From assembly GCA_964007475.1 (NCBI GenBank), contig OZ023274.1, forward strand, positions 55,823,851-55,887,850: a stretch of DNA of 64,000 bases, read 5' to 3'. Positions 45,682 to 56,800 of this stretch are shown here, in pieces; position 1 is the stretch's first letter, and every line of letters begins with the position of its first letter. The position numbers and the translations under genes were made by a program. The notes under the pieces were generated by a model, which saw only the letters and a program-made list of their open reading frames with translations, was not told where the DNA came from and did not search any database. Source of the stretch: Hybos culiciformis. Taxonomy: Eukaryota; Arthropoda; Insecta; Diptera; Hybotidae.

Positions 45682-48297
45682 ATGATGGCTTACACTATGA
45701 ATCGGCAACAGCTGGAGGTTGCTCTAGCCGAGTTAAATATAGAATTTTCAAATGAAATGAATTTAGACCAATTAAGACAACTTTATGCTCGACAACTGCA
45801 GGATGCTGATATGTATCAAAATGACGACCCTGAAGCCCTTGCTGGAAATAGAAATGTCAATGCTGAAGGACAACCTGATGATAGAAATCTAATTGAAGAT
45901 AATGATGCCCAAGATCCACCTGAAGTCAATGCAGCCCAAGTTGAACCAAACGTAGAAATAAATCAGATGCAGAATGAAATTGAAGTACTAGAACAAAGAC
46001 GTAGATTGTTAGATTTGAAACGACAAATCCGAGCAATGGAACAGGAAGAAACTGAAGTTAGGCCAGTTTACCGTCATGAGGTAATTAATATCGAGTCATT
46101 AATGAATAAATTTTCAGGCGACGATTTTTATGCCATTGAAAAATTTATTATTGATTTTGAGGACTTAACTTGTAACGCTGGTTACACCGACCGAGCTCTG
46201 TTGGCTAACCTTCGTCGAATGCTAACTGGTACTGCCCAGAAATTATTAGAGACAACTACTGTTACTACTTATGATGAACTTCGGTCTTTATTGAGAAGAA
46301 AATTTTATCGCAAGTATTCACAACCGGAAATTTATAGTCAGTTGGCAGCGCGGTTGTGGAACCGGAAGTCTGAATCATTGCGACGATATGTAATTGAAAT
46401 GCAATCCATTGCGGCCAGAGGAAACATAAGTGATGTTGAGTTGATTGATTATATCATTGATGGTCTGCGAACTGCTGAATCTTCTTATTTACGATCTGCT
46501 CGAACTATCGAAGAGTTAGAAGATATGTTCGATCGTCATGAATCCAGAATTACTTCTAAAGGTGTTGCTGCTGATAAATCAAAATTTGTTGGCGCTGCTG
46601 CCGCTGCAAATGTTCAAAGCGTGAAATTATCTGACCAACCAAGATGTTACAATTGTTCAAAGATGGGACATTATCAGAGTGCATGTCCATATCCAAAAAG
46701 ACCAGATGGCGCATGTTTCAAGTGCTGGGAAATGGGACACAACCATCGCACTTGTCCAAATCTGAAGAAATCATTTGATACTGGAAAGCCAGGTGTCCAA
46801 TCTAATCGAGTTGCTGCTGCTGTCACCCAAATGAAGGAAGATGAATTTAATATTGCTAGCGGAATTTATGTATTAAATTTGGTAAGTGTTGCCTTTAATA
46901 TCGATCAGGTTCAGAGCGGAGTATTTATTAATTATTCTTGTTTAATTGATACTGGCAGTCCTGCTAGTTTTATCCGTAGGTCTAACGTTTTATGTGAAAT
47001 CACTCGTGGAGTGATTCAACCTAAGTACAGTGGACTTGGTGGTACACCATTGAATATTATTGGAAAAATTTATTGTTACGTAAGATTCAAAAATTCAATT
47101 AATGAACTAACTTTTTATGTTTTACCGGATGATCATATGACATTACCATTGATTTTAGGCCGGGATTTTTTAAAAATATTTAGAATTAATTTGTGTCAAA
47201 ATAAAATTAAATTTGCAAAGAAAATTTATACTAAAAATGAACTTTTGAAAATAAAAACTGTTGTCGAAGGAAAGCATGTAAATGATTTTTTTGCTCTGAA
47301 GCTGAACGATAATAATTCAATCGGTAGTTACAATCTATGTCGTAAGTCTTATAACGAAACGGGTGCTAGCCCAGATTTTGATTTTCACCGCTGTGATTCA
47401 GGAATGGTACCTGATATATTTAATATTAAGATCGATTGCTTCGACGATGCTTTAGATGTTGATCCCAAATTAGGTAGAGAGCTTACCAGTAGACTTGAGA
47501 GAATTATCTCTGATTCATACATTCGACCTAAAAATATATCTGGTGTTGTAAGTGATTATAAAATGGAGATACATCTTCATAGTGATGTGCCCTTTCACTG
47601 TGCCCCTAGAAGATTATCTTATTTTGAAAGAACTGAAGTTCGTAATTTAATTAACGAATTACTACAGGAAGGTATAATTAGACCCAGTCATTCTCCTTAC
47701 GCTTCTCCTATCGTACTTGTGAGACGGAAAAGTGGGAAAATTAGGATGTGTATCGATTATCGTGCCTTGAACTGTAAAACATTGAGGGATAATTACCCAC
47801 TGCCCTTAATCGAAGATTGTATAGAATATTTAGAGGGGAAAAAGATTTTTTCTGTCTTAGATTTAAAAAATTCCTTTCACCAAATCAAGATGGCAGAGAA
47901 TTCAATTCAGTATACTTCTTTTGTTACACCGGATGGCCAGTATGAGTACGTTAAAATGCCAATGGGATTAAAAAATAGCCCAGCTGTTTTCCAGAGATTT
48001 ATAAATATGATTTTTCATGATTTAATTGTTGCTCGAGAAGTAGTAATTTATATGGACGACATTTTAATAGCTTCAGCTGATTTTGATTCACATATAGGAA
48101 TTCTAAATAAAGTGCTTAGGACTTTATCCACTTATGGACTCAAATTAAATTTGAATAAGTGCAAATTTGGTTATTTGAGATCGAATTTTTGGGATATGCT
48201 GTTTCCGCTTCTAGAATCTCTCCGAGTAACTCACACATCAAAACTATTTCTAATTATCCTACTCCGAAAAATCAAAAACAATTACATTCTTGCATAG
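45682..48297 (+). CDS. Gypsy Gag-protease-RT (5' part of polyprotein)
   Basis: An 871-codon frame. The start is probably ATG 45,682 or 45,685 (MMAYTMNRQQLEVALAELNI). It carries a SAP-like N-terminal helix pair, a basic/acidic coiled region (about residues 90-120), capsid (FSGDDFYAIEKFIIDFEDL) and two CCHC knuckles (CYNCSKMGHYQSAC and CFKCWEMGHNHRTC). Then come protease (LIDTGSPASFI, LILGRDFL) and RT (SPYASPIVLVRRKSGKIRMC, catalytic YMDDILIA). Gag and Pol share one frame. About residue 833, in the RT thumb (KCKFGYL), the frame leaves the protein; RT continues in the 48,159 frame. The last roughly 38 residues are out of frame. Confidence 0.95.
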   Translation: MMAYTMNRQQLEVALAELNIEFSNEMNLDQLRQLYARQLQDADMYQNDDPEALAGNRNVNAEGQPDDRNLIEDNDAQDPPEVNAAQVEPNVEINQMQNEIEVLEQRRRLLDLKRQIRAMEQEETEVRPVYRHEVINIESLMNKFSGDDFYAIEKFIIDFEDLTCNAGYTDRALLANLRRMLTGTAQKLLETTTVTTYDELRSLLRRKFYRKYSQPEIYSQLAARLWNRKSESLRRYVIEMQSIAARGNISDVELIDYIIDGLRTAESSYLRSARTIEELEDMFDRHESRITSKGVAADKSKFVGAAAAANVQSVKLSDQPRCYNCSKMGHYQSACPYPKRPDGACFKCWEMGHNHRTCPNLKKSFDTGKPGVQSNRVAAAVTQMKEDEFNIASGIYVLNLVSVAFNIDQVQSGVFINYSCLIDTGSPASFIRRSNVLCEITRGVIQPKYSGLGGTPLNIIGKIYCYVRFKNSINELTFYVLPDDHMTLPLILGRDFLKIFRINLCQNKIKFAKKIYTKNELLKIKTVVEGKHVNDFFALKLNDNNSIGSYNLCRKSYNETGASPDFDFHRCDSGMVPDIFNIKIDCFDDALDVDPKLGRELTSRLERIISDSYIRPKNISGVVSDYKMEIHLHSDVPFHCAPRRLSYFERTEVRNLINELLQEGIIRPSHSPYASPIVLVRRKSGKIRMCIDYRALNCKTLRDNYPLPLIEDCIEYLEGKKIFSVLDLKNSFHQIKMAENSIQYTSFVTPDGQYEYVKMPMGLKNSPAVFQRFINMIFHDLIVAREVVIYMDDILIASADFDSHIGILNKVLRTLSTYGLKLNLNKCKFGYLRSNFWDMLFPLLESLRVTHTSKLFLIILLRKIKNNYILA

Positions 48298-50171
48298 GTT
48301 TATTTTCATACTTTCGTCGATTTGTGCCTTCATTTTCTAAAATTGATAAACCTTTATTAAATTTATTAAAGAAAGAAACTACTTACAATTTCACAGCTGA
48401 ATGTTTGGAAGCTTTTGAAGAACTTAAATCCCGATTAGTCGCTGCACCTGTATTAATGATATATAATCCCAAGGCAGAAACTGAGCTGCACTGTGACGCT
48501 AGTTCTCATGGGTTTGGTGCGGTACTGATGCAAAAGCAAACTGATGATAAATTTCACCCTGTATCTTATTTTTCCAAAACGACTTCTGAGGCTGAGTCGA
48601 AATATCATAGTTTTGAACTAGAAACTCTTGCTATTATTTATGCTCTTAGGCGTTTTAGGGTGTATTTGGAAGGGATTCCTTTTAAGCTGGTTACAGATTG
48701 TAACTCCTTGACACTTACCCTAGGGAAAAAACATCTTAACCCTCGAATTGCTAGATGGGCCTTAGAGTTGGAAAATTATAACTATGCTATACAACACCGA
48801 GGCGGAACCTCTATGGGACATGTAGATGTCCTGAGCAGACTAGCAGCTTCAGTAGAAAGTGAAGATTTGGATTTTTATATTCAAGTTGTCCAAAATCGAG
48901 ACTCTATTATTTGTTCACTGCGGCAAAAACTTGAAGATGGAATTGTTGACGGGTACGATTTATGTGATGGATTGGTGATGAGAAAGACAAACTCGGGAAG
49001 GACCCTGCTGTATGTACCAGCTGAGATGGAAAATAACGTTATTCGCCTTATTCATGAGAAAATAGGTCATTTTGGAGTTGATAAGACTTGTGATCGTATC
49101 AAAAATAATTATTGGTTTCCTCAAATGAGTCAAAAGGTTGAAAAGTTTATAAAGAATTGTATTAAGTGTATCATGTATTCGACACCCCGGTTAAAGGAGC
49201 GAAATTTACATAGCATACCCAAGAAGCCCGTACCCTTTGATACCGTTCATGTCGATCACTTCGGCCCATTGCCTTCTATCACTTCAAAAAGGAAGCATAT
49301 TCTTGCTGTTATAGATTCATTTACTAAATTTGTGAAGTTGTACCCAGTTAATTCTACAGGTACCAAAGAAGTATGTTGTGCCCTGGACAAATACTTTCAG
49401 TATTATAGTAGGCCCGTGCAAATAATTTCTGATAGGGGTACTTGTTTTACATCTATCGAGTTTAGTAAATTTCTAACCAACCGAAATATAGGTCATATTA
49501 AAAATGCCGTTTCTTCCCCCCAAGCTAATGGTCAAGTCGAAAGGGTCAATCGCGTTTTGAAGTCAATGCTCGGTAAACTTACTGAACCAATCAATCATGC
49601 TAACTGGGTTAAGATGTTGTCTCATGTAGAATTTGGTATCAACAATTCTAAGCATAGCACAACCAAACAGACGCCAAGCCGTCTTCTTTTTGGAGTCGAC
49701 CAACATGGGCCTGTTATTGATGAACTAACAGAGTATTTAGATGAAAAGTTTGGTCCAGACTCTCAAGCTGACTTTGGAACACTTCGATCCGAAGCTTCAG
49801 AAGCTATCCGTAAATCGCAAAATTATAATGAGAAATATTTTCTGAATCACAGTGCTCCTGCTAAGACTTATAGTGTCGGTGACTTTGTCATGATAAGAAA
49901 TGTGGACAATACAATCGGTACTAACAAAAAATTTATTCCTAAATACCGTGGCCCTTATGCAATAAAAAAAAATCTACCCAATGATAGATACGTAGTTGGA
50001 GATATAAAAAACTGTCAACTAACCCAAATTCCTTATGATGGAGTTCTGGAATCAAATAAGTTAAGGAAATGGATTGTAACTGACGAAGAAATAGGTAGCA
50101 CTTGCAATCACGAAGTAGAATTTGTTGATCGGGTCGATCAAGTATCAGATTGGCCGAGTTGTAAGCTTTAG
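48159..50171 (+). CDS. Gypsy RT end, RNase H and integrase
   Basis: The frame overlaps the previous one; real homology begins near 48,180 with EFLGYAVSASRI. RNase H has LHCDASSHGFGAVLMQ, ELETLAIIYALRRF and TDCNSLTL. Integrase has the zinc domain (HEKIGHFGVDKTCDRI, CIKC). Its D, D, E core is VDHFGPL, ISDRGTCFTS and PQANGQVERVNR, followed by a chromatin-side tail (FIPKYRGPYAIKKNLPNDRY). The stop at 50,169-50,171 lies 12 bases inside the 3' LTR. The apparent ATG at 48,159 is not a start; a one-base change near 48,180 explains the split. Confidence 0.95.
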   Translation: MQIWLFEIEFLGYAVSASRISPSNSHIKTISNYPTPKNQKQLHSCIGLFSYFRRFVPSFSKIDKPLLNLLKKETTYNFTAECLEAFEELKSRLVAAPVLMIYNPKAETELHCDASSHGFGAVLMQKQTDDKFHPVSYFSKTTSEAESKYHSFELETLAIIYALRRFRVYLEGIPFKLVTDCNSLTLTLGKKHLNPRIARWALELENYNYAIQHRGGTSMGHVDVLSRLAASVESEDLDFYIQVVQNRDSIICSLRQKLEDGIVDGYDLCDGLVMRKTNSGRTLLYVPAEMENNVIRLIHEKIGHFGVDKTCDRIKNNYWFPQMSQKVEKFIKNCIKCIMYSTPRLKERNLHSIPKKPVPFDTVHVDHFGPLPSITSKRKHILAVIDSFTKFVKLYPVNSTGTKEVCCALDKYFQYYSRPVQIISDRGTCFTSIEFSKFLTNRNIGHIKNAVSSPQANGQVERVNRVLKSMLGKLTEPINHANWVKMLSHVEFGINNSKHSTTKQTPSRLLFGVDQHGPVIDELTEYLDEKFGPDSQADFGTLRSEASEAIRKSQNYNEKYFLNHSAPAKTYSVGDFVMIRNVDNTIGTNKKFIPKYRGPYAIKKNLPNDRYVVGDIKNCQLTQIPYDGVLESNKLRKWIVTDEEIGSTCNHEVEFVDRVDQVSDWPSCKL

Positions 50172-50381
50172 GTTACTTTATGTACCTTGTAGTTTAAAAA
50201 TATAACCGCTAGGGTTCTAATTCACTAGATGTAAAAAGCAAACCATTGATCTGTCATATTAGGCTATTATTGTTTTGTCAAATGTTAACTGAATTATTAT
50301 AATAAAAGATTTCAAAGAAGAAACAACGAATTTTTATTTTATAACACAAAGAATAAGTTCAAAATCCGTAGAGGAATTAAA
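50160..50381 (+). repeat. 3' LTR of the 45-kb Gypsy element
   Basis: 222 bp. The pol stop codon lies in its first 12 bases. Followed by the ATAC duplication. Confidence 0.95.
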
Positions 50382-50401
50382 ATACCAATTTTTTTTTTTA
50401 G

Positions 50402-50994
50402 AATATCAATATATAAGTTGATCTGTGAAAGGACTGTGCGTGCTGGGTGAATTTGCTTTTCGAGAAATTATTCCATTCCTGTATAACATTGATGATGTTC
50501 CAGAATGGATGTGTAATGATTTCTCTTTAACCGCTGTTTTTTTTAAATGGGCGGATATTTTTCTTTATGAATGGTTACAAGATATTTGTGGAGCTGATAA
50601 ATTACAGCCTTTTATGATTCATTCAATACGATACCACCAGAAATTAATTACAAGAAGATGTAAAGCACAAAAACTATCAACATTCAAAGTTGAGCCAAAA
50701 ATTGTTATTAAATCTCGGCAGAAAACAGAATCAATTGTTCGGCATGATATTAATGAATATTTTCCAGAAAGAGGTAAACTAATAAAACTTCCTGGAAAAA
50801 TTGGATTCAAATTTTCTGGTTGCAGACCAGAGTTAATAAAATTAAAAACTCAAAAAACTGAACGAACTAACGATATTTCTTTAAGAAACTTCTGTTCGAA
50901 AATAGTGGTTGGTCATCGAAAACTTTTGAAACCATTAACCAACCAACAAAAAAAAATTGGTATTATTAGTAATTTTTGTTTTACACAAATTTAA
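50402..50994 (+). pseudogene. Unrecognised 189-codon frame, probably a host terminal exon
   Basis: After a T-run ending in TAG (50,399-50,401) and an early stop, a frame is open from about 50,422 to 50,994. It reads GLCVLGEFAFREIIPFLYNI, then DDVPEWMCNDFSLTAVFFKW and ADIFLYEWLQDICGADKLQP, followed by a Lys-rich tail (KSRQKTESIVRHDINEYFPE). No ATG start fits; it looks like the last exon of a spliced gene. Composition is protein-like rather than random. I do not recognise the family and found no transposon motif in it. It could join the segment at 44,606-44,779. Confidence 0.45.
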
Positions 50995-51606
50995 ATAATA
51001 TGAATTTTTAAAATCTAAAAGAAAATGTGTTTATTATTTTTTTGATATTTTCATATCTTTATTATTTAATTAACTAAATTGTAAATCAAAAGGCTGATAG
51101 AAAGTTGTTACCTTGTTCATATAATGATCTTAATTTGTCATCTTGTTTCTGTAATTTTAAAAATGAAGCTATAACAAAAATTAGAACCAAAATTGACTAT
51201 TATGAAAAAAAACTCTGCATCACGAAATTAAATCTTTCAAGTTAAAAACTTGGTAAGTTAAAAAATTAGTATATTACATACATACACATTTGTAGGTATA
51301 ATAATTTGTCTCACAACTTACAGTAACTGTTGGATTTTAAAATCAATGTAAAAAGAAATAATGCCAACTGTTTTTGATAGTATATAATAATAATTACGAT
51401 TATAGTTTCTTAAAAAAAGAGAAAATCTTTCAAATTAACTATTTGTTTTATTTATCACATCAATATAAAAGTAGTTTTTTTATAACAACTTAAAGCAAAT
51501 ATCTGCATTTTAAAAACAATGTAGAAGGAATAATGTAGACAGCTTTTGAACAACAAACAAAAACATTGTATTTTACTACTCTTATTTTTTATTGTTTAGA
51601 ATTTTA
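50995..51606. other. A+T-rich stretch without recognisable gene
   Basis: Possible 3' UTR and intergenic sequence. Nothing supported. Confidence 0.45.
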
Positions 51607-51858
51607 ATGCGCAGGGCTTCGGTAAGTTGTATTTACATTCGCAAATTTAGCTCGGTAAATGGTCCATTACATGCATCAATACACATGCAATTATAGAGGA
51701 ATGTAAATTGTATTTACATTTCCCTGTGATGTAAATTGTATTTACATTGCTCTATATTTGAAGCTAAACGAACTTCAAAATTGATTAGTTAAAAAAGAGA
51801 TAGAGAACTTAATTTTTTACAGTTGATTTATTGAAGGTTGAAACAAGAATGACAAGAA
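51607..51858. repeat. Composite repeat copy 2, left part
   Basis: Starts ATGCGCAGGGCTTCGG like the end of copy 1, with GTAAATGGTCCATTACATGC and CATCAATACACATGCAAT-type sequence in the same order as copy 1. A TGTAAATTGTATTTACATT unit is repeated twice. The BEL element begins at 51,859. Confidence 0.65.
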
Positions 51859-52088
51859 TGACTTAAAATTAAATATAACAAACAAAAAAAACATTACTGA
51901 ACTTTACTTTACTGTACAAATTATTGAAATAAAAAATTGACCAAAAATGCCAATTTGGCAAAATTAACAATGAAAATATAGATAAGAATTGCATGTGAAA
52001 TTGAAACCAGTGTAAAATGCTTAAGTTTGTGAGAATTACACAAGTTGCAATTTCACATGCAATATTTATTTTGTTCATATGATGAACA
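51859..52088 (-). repeat. 3' LTR of the BEL element
   Basis: 230 bp, TGTTCATC to AAGTCA on the minus strand. AATAAA lies near its start (minus-strand direction). Confidence 0.95.
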
Positions 52089-52097
52089 TAGTCCCAA

Positions 52098-53843
52098 CTA
52101 AACAATGAATTCCTGAGGTGCTGGTGATCTGGGTTGGTTCGCTGCTGAAGGTGGTGTATCATCTTGGGCAGCTGATGACCTTTTATAACAGTTGAAACAT
52201 ACAAAGATGAAAATTCCCATCAAACATATCAATGTTGTGTACGAAATTGTGTAATGATGTACATGATGAGGTGATAATTTCACTGATGATTCATCTTCCT
52301 TCAACCTTTCAATCTCGTTGTCCAATTTTTGTGATTCATTGTTCCTAGTGATGGGACTAATTGTGGAAACCTTTGTTTCCTGAAATAAAAAAGAATTAGT
52401 AAAATTGATATTCGAAAATGAAATAGATTTCGATTTCTCTGAATGATATGTTGATCTTGAGTGTATCGTCAAAATTTCAGTTTTTATGATGCAATTATTT
52501 TGCATATGAAAAATTCCGGCACCATTGAGTGTGACAAATTCTACATTGTTCCCACATAAAGCACTTGCAGTCACTGAATGTTGTACTCCAAATATCCAAT
52601 TGTTTTCTGCCTTCATATGCGCCCAATATTCTGTTGAATTTAATAATTGTGGGTTGCAGTATTTCGATACATCCTTATTGGTTATCAACGCAACCTCACA
52701 GGTATGATGCTGTCTATATACTATATGATTGTCATAACACAGATGCACCTTTTCTTCTAACACCACACACTGATTTAGTTGATATTCTGTTAACTTGTAA
52801 TAACTATCTCTTGCTAGGTTGGTAGCTAAAAATTTAGAAGTTATTTCGAATATATTTAAGTTACCACTAATCAGGAACGGTACTGGTGTTAAATAGAAGA
52901 GCTGAAACCCTTCGGTTGCAACTAAGGGTACACCGACCTTGAAAACAATTCCCTTTTTTGTTATTCTTGTTTTGATCGTCATAATTTTGTATATTTTTGT
53001 AAGATCTTTTGTTGGTAATATTAACGTCGATGGTATATTGGCCATTATTGTATTCAACTGCTGTTGCATCTGGGTAGGTGTTATTATGTGTGGATTGAGA
53101 AACGCATGTGTTGTATCTAAAACCAAATCTATCAATGATTGTTGAAGATTTTCATAATCAGTCATAGTTAGAGCTAAAAACGTCGATAGAGAATTTAATC
53201 TTTGCGTAATGAGATGTTTATGCTGCTCTGCCGCTAATGACGAAAAAGTTGCTTCAACATAATTTTGCATTAATTCCAATTGGTTGGTTACTTCTTCATG
53301 ATTTCTTTTTATGAGATTCGAAGTTGACTCCATTATTGATGTTTGGCTCTTCAACAATTCTACTAGATGGTTTTCATCTTCTTGAACTGTTTCAAATTGA
53401 TCTTCGATGTATTCAGCATAATCAGCGTCCAACACCCCAAACAATTTATTAGCCACATATCCCACACCATCAAACAGAGATCTTTTCATTTTTGACACTC
53501 TGTTATGGAAAATAAATTCATTTTTTTGGTTGATTAGAGACATTCTTTGGTTAAGTTCATTTGATATTCCACTACACAATTCTCTTGATATGCCCTTACA
53601 TTCATTCATCGATATCCCAGTACACGTTTTGCCACATAACTCTGTTATATTCAAAATACATGTTTGGAAGTTCCTGGTTTGTTGCCAATACGATGTAAGA
53701 TTAATGTGTATGAATATATTCCATTCACTGGTAACGGTTTGGATTGTTCCCAAACTTTCAAAGAACATGCCAGGTGGATTCTCGAACTTCGTCACATTAA
53801 CTGATGATACGTTGATATCAGCCTTCAGTGAGGTTGGTACCAT
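52098..53843 (-). CDS. env: Env, F-protein-like membrane fusion glycoprotein
   Basis: About 581 codons from ATG (53,843-53,841). Ectodomain with many Cys and N-x-S/T sites. A basic KMKR site precedes the fusion-peptide-like SLFDGVGYVANKLFGVLD (about residue 122). Long helical region with EHEEVTNQLELMQ-like repeats follows, then a Cys-rich domain, one transmembrane segment (TTLICLMGIFIFVCF, about residue 545) and a Pro/Ser-rich tail. This is the insect retroelement Env related to baculovirus F proteins. No signal peptide is visible at the N-terminus; it may come from a spliced exon. The frame is uninterrupted. Its ATG overlaps the pol stop. Confidence 0.9.
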   Translation of the reverse strand: MVPTSLKADINVSSVNVTKFENPPGMFFESLGTIQTVTSEWNIFIHINLTSYWQQTRNFQTCILNITELCGKTCTGISMNECKGISRELCSGISNELNQRMSLINQKNEFIFHNRVSKMKRSLFDGVGYVANKLFGVLDADYAEYIEDQFETVQEDENHLVELLKSQTSIMESTSNLIKRNHEEVTNQLELMQNYVEATFSSLAAEQHKHLITQRLNSLSTFLALTMTDYENLQQSLIDLVLDTTHAFLNPHIITPTQMQQQLNTIMANIPSTLILPTKDLTKIYKIMTIKTRITKKGIVFKVGVPLVATEGFQLFYLTPVPFLISGNLNIFEITSKFLATNLARDSYYKLTEYQLNQCVVLEEKVHLCYDNHIVYRQHHTCEVALITNKDVSKYCNPQLLNSTEYWAHMKAENNWIFGVQHSVTASALCGNNVEFVTLNGAGIFHMQNNCIIKTEILTIHSRSTYHSEKSKSISFSNINFTNSFLFQETKVSTISPITRNNESQKLDNEIERLKEDESSVKLSPHHVHHYTISYTTLICLMGIFIFVCFNCYKRSSAAQDDTPPSAANQPRSPAPQEFIV

Positions 53844-56800
53844 CAAAAAGTGAGGTTGGTACCTACAAAAAGAGTACTTAGTCCATTCTTCAATTTGGTT
53901 GCATCTTTTCTCGACGTCTTCTTGGATTTCGTGCCCATACCATCTTCATTAGATTGCCTTTCGTCAGATGTCTTATCTTCGCTTTCGGAATCATTGTTGT
54001 ATTCAATTGGCAAGGGACATATTTTTGTGATGTTGCGTTGTATATGACCATTTTTTGCCTTTAACGTAACAACTCTAACTCTCCCATCAGGTCCTGGATG
54101 AGTCTGTGTTATTCTGGCTAAAGGCCACTGCGCTGGAGGCATATTTTCATTTTTCACCAATACAAGTTCACCGACTTTTACGTTTGGTTTTTCAATTTTC
54201 CACTTCGGTCTATTTTGCAATTGACTCAGATACTCATTTGACCACTTCTGCCAAAATTGTTGTTGCAGACGTTGAACTAACTTCCATTTCTTAACATAAC
54301 TTCCCTCTTCGTCTTCATTCTTTGAAGGAAATGACAATGGAGCTGTTCCCATTAGAAAATGTCCTGGTGTTAAAATATCTCTATCGTTGATGTCGTCACT
54401 TAATGCACACATTGGTCGAGAATTCAAGCACGCCTCGATTTGAACTAAAACTGTGTTTAGTTCTTCGAAGGTCATATTCGTTGTATGAAGAATTCGTTTA
54501 AGATGATATTTGACACTTTTCACTCCTGCTTCCCATATTCCACCAAAATGAGGCGAAGCAGGAGGAATAAAATGCCATTTTAGACCATATTGCTGAAAGT
54601 GTTGCAACATGTTGTTTTTATAAGCTTGGTTAAACTCTTTCACGCTCTTTTCTAATATCTTATTAGCTAGACCAAAGTTGGTGGCATTATCACTCCAGAT
54701 ATCTGATGGGATGCCTCTGCGGCCAGAAAAACGTTTGAAAGTATTTAAAAACCCTTCAGCACTGAGATCAGATGCAACTTCGAGATGTATAGCCTTTGTC
54801 ACCAAACAAACAAATACTGATATGTACCCTTTGAAGGTCTTCGTCCCTCGTCCTTTAGCCATTCGCAAATTTATTGGTCCAGCGTAGTCGACACCAACCT
54901 TACTAAAAGGACGACTTATATTTGTTCTGCATTCTGGTAAATTACCCATCAATTGCTGGTTTGCTTGACATTTGTGCCTAAAACAAATAACACATTTTTG
55001 TAGTTCAAATTTTACTGTCATTTTACCTTTGAGAATCCAGTATTGCTGTCTAATCATTGAAAGTGTAAGCGCCGTTCCACCATGAAGAGTCAGCTTATGA
55101 TAGTACTGTATTATCATTTTGGTCAATAGGGAATTATTTGATATGATTATTGGATGTTTTTGACTGAAATCTAAGTTGGAATTATCTAATCTGCCTCCTA
55201 CACGGAGAAGTTGGTTGTTGTCAAGAAATGGATTTAGGCTAAGTATTCTACTGCTTCTTGGAAGTGGCTTGGAATGTTGCAGACAGGTTATTTCATCATA
55301 AAATTCGTTAAGTTGAACCATTTTCACTATGACACATCTTGCATTTTCCAATTCTTCGGTTGTAACTTCACTGCTTACGTTTGTCTTTTTCTTGCAAAAA
55401 TAAAAAAATTTATAAATATAAACAATAGCTTTAAATAATTTTTGAATTGAAGAAAATTTTGATAATAGAGTTTCTATAAAAATATTTTCAATTTTAGTGG
55501 AAAAAACCTGTGTTTCTTCACTGTCTTCTGACAATATTATTTCGCTGCTTCTCCAAGCAGCCGTACTTTGCGATAGCCAATGAGGACCTTGCCACCAAAG
55601 CTCATTACTAAGAAAGTTGTTAATTTTTGAAACCCTTGATGCCACGTCGGCTGGGTTCTCTTCAGATGAAACATATTTCCATTGTTCAATGCTGGAATGT
55701 TGTAATATTATAGCTTTTCTATTTTCTATAAACACAGGATAACGTTTTGATGTTGACTGGATCCAAGATAGTACAACCATAGAATCTGTCCAATAACCTG
55801 TGTCGTGTAACTGAATTGTTAAAGCATTTTTGACTCGTGCCATTAGCTTTGCTAGAAGTACTGCACCACACAATTCTAGTTTCGGGATTGACAATTTTGT
55901 TCGTAATGGAGCTACCCGTGTCTTTGAAGTGAGCAATAATACTTTGGTTGCATTATTTTTCATTATTCGCACGTACACCGCCGCTGCGTATGCCTTTTGT
56001 GACGAATCTGCGAACCCATGAAGCTCTATTTTTTCACCTGTTGACCACCCAATCCATCTTGGAATAATTATCTTCTCTAGCTGTTGCAAGTCGCTTCTTA
56101 GATTATTCCATTTTTTCAAAATATTATGCGGTAAATATTCATCCCATCCAATCTTTGAAATCCATATTTCTTGGAAAAGGAGTTTAATATTAAGAATTAT
56201 TGGAGCTATCCATCCAACAGGGTCAAATATTTTAGAAGCCTCTGATAAAAATTCCCGTTTTGTGGGATTATCTCTGTTAGTTATGCTTAATTTATACATG
56301 AAAAAATCGTTTGTTGGACTCCAATAGATTCCCAATGTTTTGTGAATTTCATCTTTGCTGAGTGAAATCAATTTTGTACAATCTTCTTCAATAGTTTGTA
56401 ATACAGCCGGCTCATTGCTAATCCATTTTCTTAACTGGAATCCACCCGTTTTCAATAATTCGTCAAGCTGCAACTGACCTTCTTGAGTTTCTTCAATCAT
56501 ATCGAAACCTGTGATGCAATCATCCACATAAAAATCATTCAACACAATTTCAGCTGCCTTTGGATATTTGGCTCTACCATCACATGCCAGCTGACGTAAT
56601 GTTTTGATCGCCAAGTAGGGAGCTGTTTTCATACCATAAGTGACAGTGGTCAGTTGAAATTCCTTTATTGGATCATGAACATTTTCTCTCCACAAGATGC
56701 GTTGGTAATTCAGTTGCTCTTCACAAACCATAATTTGCCTGTACATCTTACAAACATCGGCACACAGACTTATTCGATATCTTCTCCAGCGAATTAAAAT

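Larger units (their letters stand above)
45204..50381 (+). mobile_element. Nearly intact mdg3-like Ty3/Gypsy element
   Basis: 222-bp direct LTRs (45,204-45,425 and 50,160-50,381), TGTAAGCTTT to GGAATTAAA, are flanked by ATAC (45,200-45,203 and 50,382-50,385). I count one difference between the LTRs (AAACAGC versus AAAAAGC). The interior encodes Gag, protease, RT, RNase H and integrase, broken by a single frame shift. Insertion was recent. It separates two exon-like host segments. Confidence 0.97.

Noticed and set aside
48159..48297. Programmed ribosomal frameshift between the two Gypsy frames.
   Set aside because: The shift falls in the middle of the RT thumb, not at a gag-pol border, and there is no clear slippery heptamer. 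A one-base mutation is the simpler reading.
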